Below, piece after piece: positions 35,452-45,149 of a stretch of DNA of 64,000 nt. This DNA is from an uncultured Lachnospiraceae bacterium (GTDB taxonomy: Bacteria > Bacillota > Clostridia > Lachnospirales > Lachnospiraceae). The position numbers and the translations under genes were made by a program. The stretch's first letter is position 1; each line of letters starts with the position of its first letter. Location of the stretch: positions 124,001 through 188,000 of the forward strand of contig CACZJZ010000006.1 in NCBI GenBank assembly GCA_902781655.1, given 5' to 3'. The notes beneath the pieces are model-generated. The model did not search any database. It saw only the letters and a list, made by a program, of their open reading frames with translations, and was not told where the DNA came from.

Positions 35452-38400
35452 AATCCACGGCTTTAAATCATTCGCCAATAAAATCAATTTTCAGTTTCAT
35501 AATGGAATCACTGCCATTGTAGGACCGAACGGGAGCGGCAAGAGCAATGTCGCGGATGCAGTGCGCTGGGTGCTGGGAGAACAGCGCATCCGGCAGCTTC
35601 GCGGTTCCTCCATGCAGGATGTCATCTTTGCCGGAACAGAGTCCAGAAAACCGATGGGCTTCGCCTATGTTGCCATCACGCTGGACAATTCTGACCACAA
35701 ACTGGACACTCCTTATGAGGAGGTGACTGTCGCGAGACGGCTGTACCGCTCAGGGGAGAGCGAATATCTGATCAATGGCACGACATGCCGACTGAAGGAT
35801 GTATCGGAGCTGTTTTACGACACTGGAATCGGCAAGGAAGGGTATTCCATTATCGGGCAGGGCCAGATCGATAAAATTTTGTCGGATAAGCCGGAGGACC
35901 GGAGAGAGCTGTTCGATGAAGCAGCTGGCATCGTGAAATTTAAGCGCCGTAAGGAGACGACGGAAAAAAAGCTTGCCAGCGAGCAGGACAATCTGGTCCG
36001 CGTGAACGATATTCTCTCGGAGCTGGAAAAGCAGGTCAGCCCGCTGGAAAAGCAGTCAGAAAAGGCACAGATCTATCTGAAGACACATGAGAGTCTCCGG
36101 AAGCTCGATGTCAATGTGTTCCTGCTTGAGGGGGCGGAGCTGCAGAACCGTTTGAATGAGGCGGTCCGGCAGCTCGAAATCGCCGCGGCGGATCTCGATG
36201 CAGCGCGGGAAGAATCTGAGAAGAACCGTTCTGATTATGAGGCAGTACAGAAGGAACTGGAGGAGCTTGACCGAACCATAGGTGAAACCCGGGATCGGAT
36301 TACAAAGGCCAGTCTCGTGCGCAAGGAGCTGGAGGGTCAGGTCAATGTATACCGGGAGCAGATCCATGCCGCGCAGCAGAATGCGGAGCATTTCGCCTCC
36401 CGGCAGGATGCGCTCAGGGCAGAGGTCGCACGGGCTTCCGGGGAACGGGATCGTGCTGCAGCGCAGCATGCCGCACAGCAGGCGAAGGCGGAGGAGGCCG
36501 AGGCTTCCCTTCAGAAACTTCGCGCTGCACTCGCTGCGATACAGCAGAAGACCGCCGGGATTCAGGACAAAATCGAGAGGGCCAAGAGCGGCATTCTGAC
36601 AGAGCTGGATGCGCGGGCCAATATTAAATCCCGTCTGGCCAGTATCACGACAAAGGAGGAGCAGATTTCGATCCGCAGGGCGGAACTGACCAGCAGGCTT
36701 GTGTCGGTGGAATCTGCGGAATCTGTTCAGGACAAAGCGATCGGGGAGGCAGAGCAGAAATTTGCGGACATCAGTCAGCAGGTGGCTCTCCTTCAGAAGA
36801 AGAAGGAAGAACTGGAAGCTGAGATCGCCGGCATCCGTCCCGCGCTGCAGAAAGAGGATGAGCTTTTATCCAACGCCAATGTCCGCTATCATCAGGAGGA
36901 GGGGCGTCTCTCCACGCTCCGCGCGATGACAGAACGGTATGAAGGGTTCGGCGGAAGCGTCCGGCGCGTGATGGAGCAGAAATCCCGTGAAAAGGGCCTG
37001 CTCGGCGTGGTGGCGGATCTTTTGAAGACCGATGCGCGCTACGAAACGGCAGTAGAGGTGGCCCTTGGGGGAAATATACAAAATATTGTCACGGAGGATA
37101 CGGAAACGGCGCGCCGCTGCATCGATATGCTCAAGAGGGACCGGGCCGGCCGCGCGACCTTCCTGCCGCTGACCAGTGTGACGAGTCCGCAGAATTTTGC
37201 CTATCCGGAAGCGCTCCGGGAGCACGGTGTGATCGGACTTGCCAGCAGTCTTGTCCGCTGCGAGCCTCGGTTTGAAAACGTGGCCAGAAGTCTGATTGGA
37301 CGGACTGTGGTGACAGATACCTTTGAAACCGCACGGGGACTACAGCAGAAATATCATCATAAGCTTCGCGTCGTCACACTCGACGGAGAATTGTTTACGC
37401 CGGGCGGCGCGATCTCGGGCGGCGCATTCCGCGATTCCACGAATCTGCTCGGCCGCCGCCGCGAAATTGCCGATCTGGAGCGTTCCGCCGCAAAATATAA
37501 GCAGCAGCAGGAAGAGGCATCACAGCGGATCGAGGCACTCAAGACCAGACGGAATGCACTGCGGGCCGAGAATGACACAGCCGGCATGGAGATACAGAAG
37601 CTGCTGATTGCGCAGAATACAGCCCGCATCCAGGTAACCCGGGAGAAGGAGAAGGCGGCGGAAGCTGCCGGAAGCTACGAACAGCTAAAGGAAGAGGATC
37701 GTGCGATCCGCAGGCAGACGGAGGAGCTGGCCGGGGAAAAACAGGAAATGGGCGAGAGACTGAACGCCTCCACGCAGACAGAGCAGATGCTCACAGAAGA
37801 GATCGCTTCTCTGCAGAAAGAGCTGGAAACACACCGGGCAGAAGAAGAACAGGCTGCCGCGGCAGTCAGCCGAATGGAAGTGGAGACCGGGAAGATCCGG
37901 CAGCGGGCGGATTTTGAGCAGCAGAATCTGGACAGGACCCAGGAGGACGTGAAGCGGTATACGGACAGTCTGGATGAGATTCTGAGGGAAATCGAGGAAG
38001 GCCGGGACGAGATCGGGGAGAAGCAGCAGAACATTGCGGAAATTGAGAAAACGATCCTCGCCTCCGAAAAGGCTGGGACAGAGCTCTCAACACTTTTATC
38101 AAAGAGCACAGAACGGAAAGAGGAGCTGACCGGGAAGCAGAAGCAATTCTTTGACCAGAGGGACGCGCTGAACCAGAAGGTGAGCGGACTGGATAAGGAA
38201 ACGTACCGCCTTGGTGCACAGCGTGACAAGCTGCAGGAAACGATCGACGCCAGAATCAACTATCTGTGGGATGAGTATCAGATCACGCCCTCTGACGCGG
38301 CGTCCATGCGGGACGAGTCTCTGACAGATCTTGTCGGCATGAAGCGTGAGGCATCCGCCCTCAAGGGCAAAATCCGTGAGCTGGGGCCGGTCAATGTCAA

Positions 38401-38992
38401 TGCGATCGAGGAGTACAGGTCCCTGATGGAGCGGTATACGTTCCTCAGAACGCAGCACGACGATCTGGAAAAGGCGGCGGAGGATCTCAGAAAAATCATC
38501 GGCGATCTCGACGAGAATATGCGAAAGCAGTTCCGGGAACAGTTCGCCCGGATCAATGCCGAATTTGACAAGGTGTTCCGCGAGATGTTCGGCGGCGGGC
38601 ACGGCACGCTGGAACTCATGGAGGGGGAGGATATTCTGGAGGCGGGTGTGCGCGTGATCGCGCAGCCTCCGGGGAAAAAGCTCGTCAATATGATGCAGAT
38701 GTCAGGCGGAGAGAAGGCGCTCACCGCGATTTCCCTTCTGTTTGCTATTCAGAATCTCAAGCCGTCCCCGTTCTGTCTCCTCGATGAAATAGAGGCGGCA
38801 TTGGACGAAAGTAATGTAGGCAGGTTTGCGGATTATCTTCATAAGCTGACAAAGCATACACAGTTCATCGTGATCACGCACCGTCGGGGGACCATGGAGC
38901 GGGCGGACCGGCTGTATGGTATCACGATGCAGGAGAAGGGCGTCTCCGCGTTGGTCAGCGTCAGTCTGATCGACAAGGACCTGAGTAACTGA
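35432..38992 (+). CDS. smc: Chromosome segregation ATPase SMC
   Basis: A 1186-residue SMC that with ScpAB compacts and segregates the chromosome. The N terminus YLKSIEIHGFKSFANK and Walker A GPNGSGKS (31-38) are typical. Two coiled-coil arms flank the hinge (about 510-670, including VALGGNIQNIVTEDTETAR and TPGGAISGGAF). The C-terminal head holds the signature MSGGEKALTA (about 1090) and Walker B FCLLDEIEAALDE. The GTG start lies inside rnc. The ribosome binding site is weak, so coupling with rnc is likely. Confidence 0.97.
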   Translation: MYLKSIEIHGFKSFANKINFQFHNGITAIVGPNGSGKSNVADAVRWVLGEQRIRQLRGSSMQDVIFAGTESRKPMGFAYVAITLDNSDHKLDTPYEEVTVARRLYRSGESEYLINGTTCRLKDVSELFYDTGIGKEGYSIIGQGQIDKILSDKPEDRRELFDEAAGIVKFKRRKETTEKKLASEQDNLVRVNDILSELEKQVSPLEKQSEKAQIYLKTHESLRKLDVNVFLLEGAELQNRLNEAVRQLEIAAADLDAAREESEKNRSDYEAVQKELEELDRTIGETRDRITKASLVRKELEGQVNVYREQIHAAQQNAEHFASRQDALRAEVARASGERDRAAAQHAAQQAKAEEAEASLQKLRAALAAIQQKTAGIQDKIERAKSGILTELDARANIKSRLASITTKEEQISIRRAELTSRLVSVESAESVQDKAIGEAEQKFADISQQVALLQKKKEELEAEIAGIRPALQKEDELLSNANVRYHQEEGRLSTLRAMTERYEGFGGSVRRVMEQKSREKGLLGVVADLLKTDARYETAVEVALGGNIQNIVTEDTETARRCIDMLKRDRAGRATFLPLTSVTSPQNFAYPEALREHGVIGLASSLVRCEPRFENVARSLIGRTVVTDTFETARGLQQKYHHKLRVVTLDGELFTPGGAISGGAFRDSTNLLGRRREIADLERSAAKYKQQQEEASQRIEALKTRRNALRAENDTAGMEIQKLLIAQNTARIQVTREKEKAAEAAGSYEQLKEEDRAIRRQTEELAGEKQEMGERLNASTQTEQMLTEEIASLQKELETHRAEEEQAAAAVSRMEVETGKIRQRADFEQQNLDRTQEDVKRYTDSLDEILREIEEGRDEIGEKQQNIAEIEKTILASEKAGTELSTLLSKSTERKEELTGKQKQFFDQRDALNQKVSGLDKETYRLGAQRDKLQETIDARINYLWDEYQITPSDAASMRDESLTDLVGMKREASALKGKIRELGPVNVNAIEEYRSLMERYTFLRTQHDDLEKAAEDLRKIIGDLDENMRKQFREQFARINAEFDKVFREMFGGGHGTLELMEGEDILEAGVRVIAQPPGKKLVNMMQMSGGEKALTAISLLFAIQNLKPSPFCLLDEIEAALDESNVGRFADYLHKLTKHTQFIVITHRRGTMERADRLYGITMQEKGVSALVSVSLIDKDLSN

Positions 38993-39032
38993 AGAGGCGG
39001 TGCCGCAGGGGGCGCGGCGCGGAGGTATTAAA

Positions 39033-39992
39033 ATGCCGGAGGAAGGCACGGAAAAATCCAGGAAGAAGGGCTTTTTTTCCAGACTGTTCAGCGGTCTGAC
39101 AAAATCCCGGAATAGCATAGGAAGCGGAATCGAAAGAGCCTTCACATCCTATGACAGAATTGATGAGGATTTCTACGAAGATCTCGAGGAAACCATGATT
39201 ATGGGAGACATCGGGATCAAGGCCACGGACCAGATCATGGAGAAGCTCCGGGCGCAGGTGAAGGAACAGAAGATCAAGGATCCTGGCTTGTGCAAGGGGC
39301 TGCTGATTCACAATATCAAAGAACAAATGGCTGTCGATGCGCATGCCTACGATTTTGAACATGGGCCATCTGTGGTCCTGGTGATCGGTGTCAATGGTGT
39401 CGGAAAGACGACTTCTGTCGGAAAACTCGCCGGAATATACCGGGACGAGGGGAAAAAGGTGATCATTGCGGCGGCGGACACGTTCCGGGCAGCGGCGAAT
39501 GAACAGCTGTCAGCCTGGGCGCAGCGGGCAGGAGTCGATATGATCGGAGCGCCGGAGGGTTCGGATCCGGCCAGCGTATTGTTTGATGCGGTACAGGCCG
39601 CGAAGGCAAGGCACGCGGACATTTTGCTGGTAGACACCGCGGGACGCCTGCATAACAAGAAAAATCTGATGGCGGAGCTGGGCAAAATTGATCGGGTCAT
39701 CAGCCGGGAATGGCCGGAATGCATGCGGGAAAATCTGATTGTGCTGGATGGCACCACTGGGCAGAACGCCCTGGCGCAGGCGAGAGAATTTAACGGGGCT
39801 GCGCATCTGACCGGAATTATTCTGACTAAAATGGACGGCACCGCGAAGGGCGGCATTGCCATCGCCATTCAGTCGGAACTGGGAATTCCGGTAAAATTTA
39901 TCGGGGTCGGGGAGAAAATGGACGATCTCCAGCGCTTCCAGCCAGATGACTATGTGGACGCCCTGTTTGGCGTCGGAGAAACGCAGACATGA
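39033..39992 (+). CDS. ftsY: Signal recognition particle receptor FtsY
   Basis: A 319-residue SRP receptor GTPase. The short basic N terminus (KSRKKGFFSRLFSGLTKSRN) would bind the membrane. The NG domain has G1 GVNGVGKTTS from residue 119, DTFRAAANEQL, VDTAGR and TKMDGTAKGG. The ATG lies seven bases after GGAGG. It pairs with Ffh, encoded 2 kb downstream, to target membrane proteins. It overlaps the next gene by 4 bp. Confidence 0.97.
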   Translation: MPEEGTEKSRKKGFFSRLFSGLTKSRNSIGSGIERAFTSYDRIDEDFYEDLEETMIMGDIGIKATDQIMEKLRAQVKEQKIKDPGLCKGLLIHNIKEQMAVDAHAYDFEHGPSVVLVIGVNGVGKTTSVGKLAGIYRDEGKKVIIAAADTFRAAANEQLSAWAQRAGVDMIGAPEGSDPASVLFDAVQAAKARHADILLVDTAGRLHNKKNLMAELGKIDRVISREWPECMRENLIVLDGTTGQNALAQAREFNGAAHLTGIILTKMDGTAKGGIAIAIQSELGIPVKFIGVGEKMDDLQRFQPDDYVDALFGVGETQT

Positions 39993-41080
39993 GCGAGGAA
40001 AGAAAGGAAAGAAGGTCAAATCCGAATCATCTCCGCACGGTATATCTGATCAATGTGATTTTTCTATGTCTGCTTACGCTGGCGGTGCTGACGGGCGCTG
40101 TGTTTCTTTTTCTCCGGTATCGGGAGACAAGGAAGGAAATTTCCCTCATTCATCAGGAGATGACGGCGACAGCAGAGCATGCCAAGACGCTATTTACAGA
40201 TCAGGAAGTCGAGCGTCTCGTACAGAACGCTTCGAAGGAATCCTCCGGAGAGGCGCGTCGTAAGCTCCTACAGGAAATACAGTCCTCGCTGGAGACGGGA
40301 AAATCTGTGCTGACAACACTGCGGACTCTGTATCCGGACAATTTTGTCGTCAGTGCCGACGATAAATATTATTTTTATCCAATTCTGAAAAACGTGCGGA
40401 CCAATCCGTTTGACAGCGCAGATTTTGCGCTGGGCGATGACGGAAGAATGGAATACCGCGGCGATAACGGGGATGTGAAGACCCAGTTCGGTATCGACAT
40501 CTCCTCTGCAACCGGAGCGATAGACTGGGAGGCTGCCGCGGCGGACGGCGTGCAGTTTGCCATGATCCGGGCTGGCGGTCGTGACCAGGATGGCACACTG
40601 TTCCTCGACGAACGATTCCGGACAAATGTCACGGAAGCACAGAAGGCAGGGATCCGGACGGGGGTGTACATGAGACTGAACTGCATCACGGACGAAGAGG
40701 CGGAGGCAGACGCGGCGTTTCTTCTTGAGGCGTTGAGTGATCTTTCACATCCTGTCGATGGCCCTGTGGCAGCGGTCATCACGGCTCCCTCCAGAGACAG
40801 CCGTGCCTATGGGCAGAGCCGGGCCTCATGGACATCCCATGCGAGGGCATTCCTGGACAAACTGGAGGCGGGCGGCCAGAAGGGAATGCTCTACAGCAAT
40901 GCGGCGGGATATGCGATCATGCTTGATCTCGGGCAGCTTGAAGATACGGACAAATGGATCGCGGATCGGAGCGGCTCTCTGTATTTTCCCTATCGCTTTA
41001 CCTGCTGGCAGTACGGAACCGGGAAGGTGAATGGGATAGACGGCAGGGTGAACTGCGATCTGATGGTTCTGCAGGAGTAG
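39989..41080 (+). CDS. Membrane-anchored GH25-like protein, probably catalytically inactive
   Basis: A 363-residue protein with one N-terminal membrane helix (about 18-42), a helical stalk (46-110) and a C-terminal GH25 lysozyme-like domain beginning QFGIDISSATGAIDWEAAA (about 166-184). Family landmarks are visible: Asp170, FAMIRAGGRDQDGTLFLDERF, GIRTGVYM and the end WQYGTGKVNGIDGRVNCDL. Where active GH25 enzymes carry an Asp-x-Glu pair this protein reads PVAAVITAPSRD (about 259-270), so the catalytic acid appears lost. A role in wall binding or sensing is a guess. It is coupled to ftsY by a 4-bp overlap. Confidence 0.75.
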   Translation: MSEERKERRSNPNHLRTVYLINVIFLCLLTLAVLTGAVFLFLRYRETRKEISLIHQEMTATAEHAKTLFTDQEVERLVQNASKESSGEARRKLLQEIQSSLETGKSVLTTLRTLYPDNFVVSADDKYYFYPILKNVRTNPFDSADFALGDDGRMEYRGDNGDVKTQFGIDISSATGAIDWEAAAADGVQFAMIRAGGRDQDGTLFLDERFRTNVTEAQKAGIRTGVYMRLNCITDEEAEADAAFLLEALSDLSHPVDGPVAAVITAPSRDSRAYGQSRASWTSHARAFLDKLEAGGQKGMLYSNAAGYAIMLDLGQLEDTDKWIADRSGSLYFPYRFTCWQYGTGKVNGIDGRVNCDLMVLQE

Positions 41081-41180
41081 GAGGCCGGCCCCGCAGATCG
41101 GACCCGTATAGAAGATCGGGAGACCGGAAGACCGTCTGGGAAACAGAGCGGGATGGTATAGCGGTGTCAAGAAAAAATAC

Positions 41181-41209
41181 TTGACAGCGCTGAAGGGGGA
41201 GCTTATGAT
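41181..41209 (+). promoter_or_regulatory. Predicted strong promoter of the ylxM-ffh operon
   Basis: TTGACA (41181-41186) and TATGAT (41204-41209) have a 17-bp spacer. The predicted start is near 41216. The gap from 41081 to here shows no gene. Confidence 0.8.
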
Positions 41210-41240
41210 AGACGGGTCTGTGGAAGCAGACTCGTCTTTT
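41210..41240 (+). other. Inverted repeat at the ylxM transcription start
   Basis: The arms 41210-41220 and 41227-41237 are an 11-bp inverted repeat (one G-U) around a 6-base centre, starting directly after the -10 box and followed by TTT. Its placement over the predicted start fits an operator or a 5'-terminal mRNA hairpin better than an ordinary terminator. Confidence 0.5.
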
Positions 41241-41266
41241 CAATATTTCAACGGGTATGGCTGGAT

Positions 41267-41617
41267 TTGGAAGAAACGGATAAGTTAGTTGAACAAGGTC
41301 TTCTCTATGATTTCTATGGCGGGCTTCTGACGAAGCATCAGCAGAAAATCTACGAGGAGGCGGTGTACGAGAACCTGTCCCTGAGCGAGATCGCGGACCT
41401 TGAGCAGATCAGCAGGCAGGCAGTTTCTGACTTGCTGCATCGCACGACGGCAGCGCTTCAGCATTACGAGGAAGAGTTGGGACTTATCCGACGGTTTGAG
41501 CATATCCGGCAGCTGACAGGACAGCTCCGGGAACTTGCATCGCAGGAATCGGCGACGGACCAGGTTCGCACCGGGATCCTGCGGGCGGCGGACCGGATTG
41601 AACAGGAACTGCAGTAG
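41267..41617 (+). CDS. ylxM: YlxM/p13-like SRP-associated DNA-binding protein
   Basis: A 116-residue UPF0122 protein with a sigma-factor-like helix-turn-helix (NLSLSEIADLEQISRQAVSDLLHRT). YlxM proteins are encoded next to ffh and are reported to modulate SRP. The TTG start gives the family-typical LLYDFYGGLLTKHQQ beginning at residue 12; the ribosome binding site is poor. The stop is directly followed by the ATG of ffh. Confidence 0.9.
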   Translation: MEETDKLVEQGLLYDFYGGLLTKHQQKIYEEAVYENLSLSEIADLEQISRQAVSDLLHRTTAALQHYEEELGLIRRFEHIRQLTGQLRELASQESATDQVRTGILRAADRIEQELQ

Positions 41618-43009
41618 ATGGCATTCGAAAATCTTTCAGAAAAACTGAATCATATTTTCCGCGGTCTGCGTGGCAAGGGCAAGCTGTCCGAGGCGGATGT
41701 GCGGTCTGCTCTCCGGGAAGTGAAGATGGCGCTGCTGGAGGCGGATGTCAATTTCCGCGTCGTAAAGCAGTTCATCGGCAGCGTACAGGAACGGGCGGTA
41801 GGAAGCGAGGTCATGAACGGCCTCAATCCGGGGCAGCAGGTGATCAAAATTGTCGACGAGGAGCTGACAAAGCTGATGGGCTCCGAGATGACAGAAATTT
41901 CCTTTCAGCCCGGAAAGGCGATCACGGTCATCATGATGTGCGGTCTGCAGGGCGCCGGCAAGACGACGACCGCGGCAAAGATCGCCGCCAAAGTAACCAA
42001 AAAAGGCAAGAAACCGCTGCTCGCCGCGCTGGATGTTTACCGCCCGGCCGCAATCCGGCAGCTGCAGGTCAACGGTGAAAAGGTCGGGGTTTCTGTGTTT
42101 TCCATGGGAGACGACCACCGGCCCGCTGACATCGCAAGGGCGGCGCTGGAGCATGCACAGAAGAACCATTTCGATGTGGTCATTCTGGATACAGCCGGCC
42201 GTCTGCAGATCGACGATGAGATGATGCAGGAACTTGTGGACATCAAGGAAGCGGTGGACGTTCATCAGACTCTGCTGGTTGTGGATGCCATGACGGGACA
42301 GGAGGCGGTGAACGTTGCGGAGAGCTTTGACCAGCGCGTCGGGATTGACGGCGTGATACTGACCAAGCTCGACGGCGATACCAGAGGCGGCGCAGCGCTT
42401 TCCATCAAGGCCGTCACTGGAAAACCGATTCTATTTGTCGGCATGGGAGAGAAGCTGGAAGATCTCGAACCGTTTTATCCGGATCGGATGGCGGGGCGCA
42501 TTCTTGGCATGGGGGATGTACTGACGCTGATCGACAAGGCGCAGGCAAATCTCACGGCGGAGGATGAGGAGAAGTCCAGGGACATGGCTTCCCGGGTCCG
42601 GAAAGGAAAGTTTGATTTCAACGACTATCTGGAGAGCATGAAACAGATGCGCCGCATGGGCGGACTAGGCAGCATTCTTGGCATGATGCCCGGCATGGGT
42701 ATCAGCAGGGAGGAGCTGGAAGGGCAGATCGACGAGAAGAAGATTGCGCATCTGGAAGCCATGGTGTTGTCCATGACACCAGAGGAACGGGCCAATCCGA
42801 AGCTTCTGAATCCGCAGAGAAAATACCGGATCGCCAGAGGATCCGGCAACGATATTGCTTCCGTCAATCGCTTTATCAAACAGTTCGAACAGATGCAGAA
42901 AATGATGAAGCAGATGGGCGGTCTGGGAGGAAGGAAGAAGCACGGGTCTCCGTTCGGGGGATTCGGAGGTTTTGGCGGAGCAGGCAGAAAAGGCGGATTT
43001 CCGTTCTGA
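41618..43009 (+). CDS. ffh: Signal recognition particle protein Ffh
   Basis: A 463-residue SRP54 GTPase. It has the helical N domain (MAFENLSEKLNHIFRGL), G1 GLQGAGKTTT from residue 109, DVYRPAAIRQL, LDTAGRLQIDDEMM and TKLDGDTRGGAAL, then the Met-rich M domain (LGSILGMMPGMG, MQKMMKQMGGLGG) that binds signal peptides and 4.5S RNA. The C-terminal tail is Gly/Phe-rich. It starts directly at the end of ylxM. No 4.5S RNA gene is seen nearby. Confidence 0.98.
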   Translation: MAFENLSEKLNHIFRGLRGKGKLSEADVRSALREVKMALLEADVNFRVVKQFIGSVQERAVGSEVMNGLNPGQQVIKIVDEELTKLMGSEMTEISFQPGKAITVIMMCGLQGAGKTTTAAKIAAKVTKKGKKPLLAALDVYRPAAIRQLQVNGEKVGVSVFSMGDDHRPADIARAALEHAQKNHFDVVILDTAGRLQIDDEMMQELVDIKEAVDVHQTLLVVDAMTGQEAVNVAESFDQRVGIDGVILTKLDGDTRGGAALSIKAVTGKPILFVGMGEKLEDLEPFYPDRMAGRILGMGDVLTLIDKAQANLTAEDEEKSRDMASRVRKGKFDFNDYLESMKQMRRMGGLGSILGMMPGMGISREELEGQIDEKKIAHLEAMVLSMTPEERANPKLLNPQRKYRIARGSGNDIASVNRFIKQFEQMQKMMKQMGGLGGRKKHGSPFGGFGGFGGAGRKGGFPF

Positions 43010-43111
43010 AGGGTATCCGCGTTGTATTAAAGGAAGCAGCCGGTACCGGACATTCCGGACCGTACTTCATATTACTTGTATTCAAAAATATTCAGATGGA
43101 GGAAACAAAAA

Positions 43112-43354
43112 ATGGTAAAGATCAGAATGGCAAGATATGGTGAAAAAAAGGTCCCGATGTATCGCATCGTGGTGGCAGATTCCAAGAATCCCCGCAACGG
43201 CAATGCGATTGAGCAGATCGGTACTTACAATCCGAATGTGAAGCCGCATGATTTGAAGATCAATGCGGAGCTTGCGAAGAAGTGGCTTGATAATGGCGCG
43301 CAGCCGACCACAGTTGTTGCAAAGCTGTTCAGACAGGCAGGAATTACGAAATAA
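43112..43354 (+). CDS. rpsP: 30S ribosomal protein S16
   Basis: An 80-residue S16, starting [20 protein letters not shown] and including [18 protein letters not shown] lies nine bases upstream of the ATG. A longer in-frame form from 43076 is not typical. The 100-bp gap after ffh has CCGG-rich palindromic sequence but no clear promoter. Confidence 0.98.
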   Translation: MVKIRMARYGEKKVPMYRIVVADSKNPRNGNAIEQIGTYNPNVKPHDLKINAELAKKWLDNGAQPTTVVAKLFRQAGITK

Positions 43355-43387
43355 TCTGCTCCTGCCGTCAACAGGAAGGAGGCAGAG

Positions 43388-43618
43388 ATGAAGGAATTGG
43401 TTGAGACCATTGCCCGTGCGCTGGTGGATCATCCGGAGTCTGTTGTTGTAACGGAGACGCAGGAGGAGGATCATATCCGGCTTTCTCTTCACGTTGCCCC
43501 GGAAGATATGGGAAAAGTAATCGGCAGACAGGGTCGTATCGCCAAGGCAATCCGGGCGGTAGTCAAGGCGGCTTCCACCAGGACAGGCACACATGTGGAA
43601 GTTGACATCGAGGACTGA
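43388..43618 (+). CDS. khpA: KH-domain RNA-binding protein KhpA
   Basis: A 76-residue single KH domain with the GxxG-type loop in GKVIGRQGRIAKAIR. KhpA (YlqC) forms a complex with KhpB/Jag in Gram-positives and affects cell division and RNA metabolism. The conserved position between rpsP and rimM supports the call. AAGGAGG precedes the ATG. A GC-rich hairpin is possible in the 90-bp gap before rimM (about 43620-43653). Confidence 0.95.
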   Translation: MKELVETIARALVDHPESVVVTETQEEDHIRLSLHVAPEDMGKVIGRQGRIAKAIRAVVKAASTRTGTHVEVDIED

Positions 43619-43708
43619 TGCCGGTTCTGCAGGCACAAATGTGTCTGCCGGGGGAGCAGCTTCGGGTGTTCCTTCCGTGATTGCTGAAATAGCAGCATGG
43701 GGAACAAT

Positions 43709-44212
43709 ATGACAAATCGATTTCAGATCGGAGTGGTGATCGGCACGCATGGACTGAGGGGCGAGGTGAAGGTCTATCCCACAACGCAGGATCCGGAACG
43801 GTTTCGCAGGCTGAAGCATGTATTTTTGACCGACCGCGCAGGGGAGCATGAACTCACCGTGGAGTCGGTCAAATTTGTCGGAGCGTTGATTGCACTGAAG
43901 TTCAAAGGATTTGATTCTATTGAGCAGGTGCAGAACTTCCGGCATGCTGAGCTGATGGTGGACAGAAAGGATGCGATTCCGCTGAAGGAAGGCGAATATT
44001 ACATCCCGGATCTCATCGGACTGTCCGTTCTGGACGAGAAAGAGCAGACAGTCGGCAGGCTGACAGATGTCCTGAAGACGGCTGCCAATGATGTTTACGA
44101 GGTGACGAAGCCGGACGGAACTACGGTACTGCTCCCGGCCATCCCGGAGTGCATCCTGGATGTGCAGCCGGAGGAAGGGGTCATGCGTGTATTCATGATG
44201 CCAGGGCTGTGA
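43709..44212 (+). CDS. rimM: 16S rRNA processing protein RimM
   Basis: A 167-residue RimM with the N-terminal beta-barrel domain ([20 protein letters not shown]) and the PRC-barrel domain ([18 protein letters not shown]). It helps mature the 3' domain of the 30S subunit. The ATG six bases after GGGG is chosen; an ATG four codons earlier is possible. It lies between khpA and trmD as in most Bacillota. Confidence 0.95.
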   Translation: MTNRFQIGVVIGTHGLRGEVKVYPTTQDPERFRRLKHVFLTDRAGEHELTVESVKFVGALIALKFKGFDSIEQVQNFRHAELMVDRKDAIPLKEGEYYIPDLIGLSVLDEKEQTVGRLTDVLKTAANDVYEVTKPDGTTVLLPAIPECILDVQPEEGVMRVFMMPGL

Positions 44213-44255
44213 AAGGCAGGTCGCAGATTCTGTACAGAAGGAAAGCGGGAATTTC

Positions 44256-45002
44256 ATGCATTTTCATATTCTGACGCTGTTTCCGGAGATGGTTCTCCAG
44301 GGGCTTCACACCAGTATCCTGGCAAGAGCGATGGAACGTGGACTGATCAGCGCGGATGCGGTCAATATACGGGATTATACATTGGACCGGCGGCATGGAC
44401 GTGTGGATGACTACACCTATGGCGGCGGCGCAGGCATGTTGATGCAGGCACAGCCGGTATATGACTGCATAGAGGCGGTACAGAGTTCTCTGCAGAAACG
44501 GGCGCGGGTGGTTTATCTCACTCCGCAGGGACGTGTATTCAATCAGCGTATCGCCGCGGAACTGGCGCAGGAGGAGGAACTGATCCTCCTTTGCGGGCAC
44601 TATGAAGGCATTGACGAGAGGGTGCTGGAGGAATCGGTAGACGACAGCATCTCCATCGGGGATTATGTGCTGACGGGAGGAGAACTCCCCGCGATGATTG
44701 TCGTCGATGCCGTTTCCAGACTGATCCCGGGGGTCCTCGGAAACGGGTCCAGCGCCGAGACAGATTCTTTTCAGGACGGACTGCTGGAGTATCCACAGTA
44801 TTCACGCCCGGAGGTCTGGCATGGCAGGAAAGTGCCTGACATCCTGCTCTCAGGAGATCATGCGAAGGTGGATGCATGGCGCCACAGCCAGGCGCTTGAC
44901 AGAACCAGAGAGCGAAGGCCGGATCTGTATCAGACTTATATACAGAATCACCCGGAGGAAAAGGCCGCCGAACGAAAAAATCCGTCAGACGGTTGTAATT
45001 GA
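44256..45002 (+). CDS. trmD: tRNA (guanine-N1)-methyltransferase
   Basis: A 248-residue SPOUT methyltransferase making m1G37 in tRNAs to prevent frameshifting. The trefoil-knot motifs are [27 protein letters not shown] and [19 protein letters not shown]. Its length and N terminus [12 protein letters not shown] are typical. It follows rimM by 43 bp. Confidence 0.97.
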   Translation: MHFHILTLFPEMVLQGLHTSILARAMERGLISADAVNIRDYTLDRRHGRVDDYTYGGGAGMLMQAQPVYDCIEAVQSSLQKRARVVYLTPQGRVFNQRIAAELAQEEELILLCGHYEGIDERVLEESVDDSISIGDYVLTGGELPAMIVVDAVSRLIPGVLGNGSSAETDSFQDGLLEYPQYSRPEVWHGRKVPDILLSGDHAKVDAWRHSQALDRTRERRPDLYQTYIQNHPEEKAAERKNPSDGCN

Positions 45003-45029
45003 CCGGTCGGTATGATAAAGTAGAAAAGC

Positions 45030-45146
45030 TGTTTAAAAATCGAGATATTCCTCTGTCCGGCGGTTCCAAGGGGACCGCACGAGAGATGTGCATCGACGGC
45101 ATCTCCGCAATCCAACGGATTAAGAATGTCCGGAATAAAGGAGAAC
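45030..45146 (+). promoter_or_regulatory. Structured leader of rplS, candidate L19 autoregulatory leader
   Basis: The trmD-rplS gap holds two good hairpins: 45060-45067 with 45071-45078 (8 bp, one G-U) and 45083-45089 with 45099-45105 (7 bp, one G-U). An L19 leader RNA motif is known from other low-GC Gram-positives. I could not align to it, so identity with that family is only a suggestion. Confidence 0.3.
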
Positions 45147-45149
45147 ATG

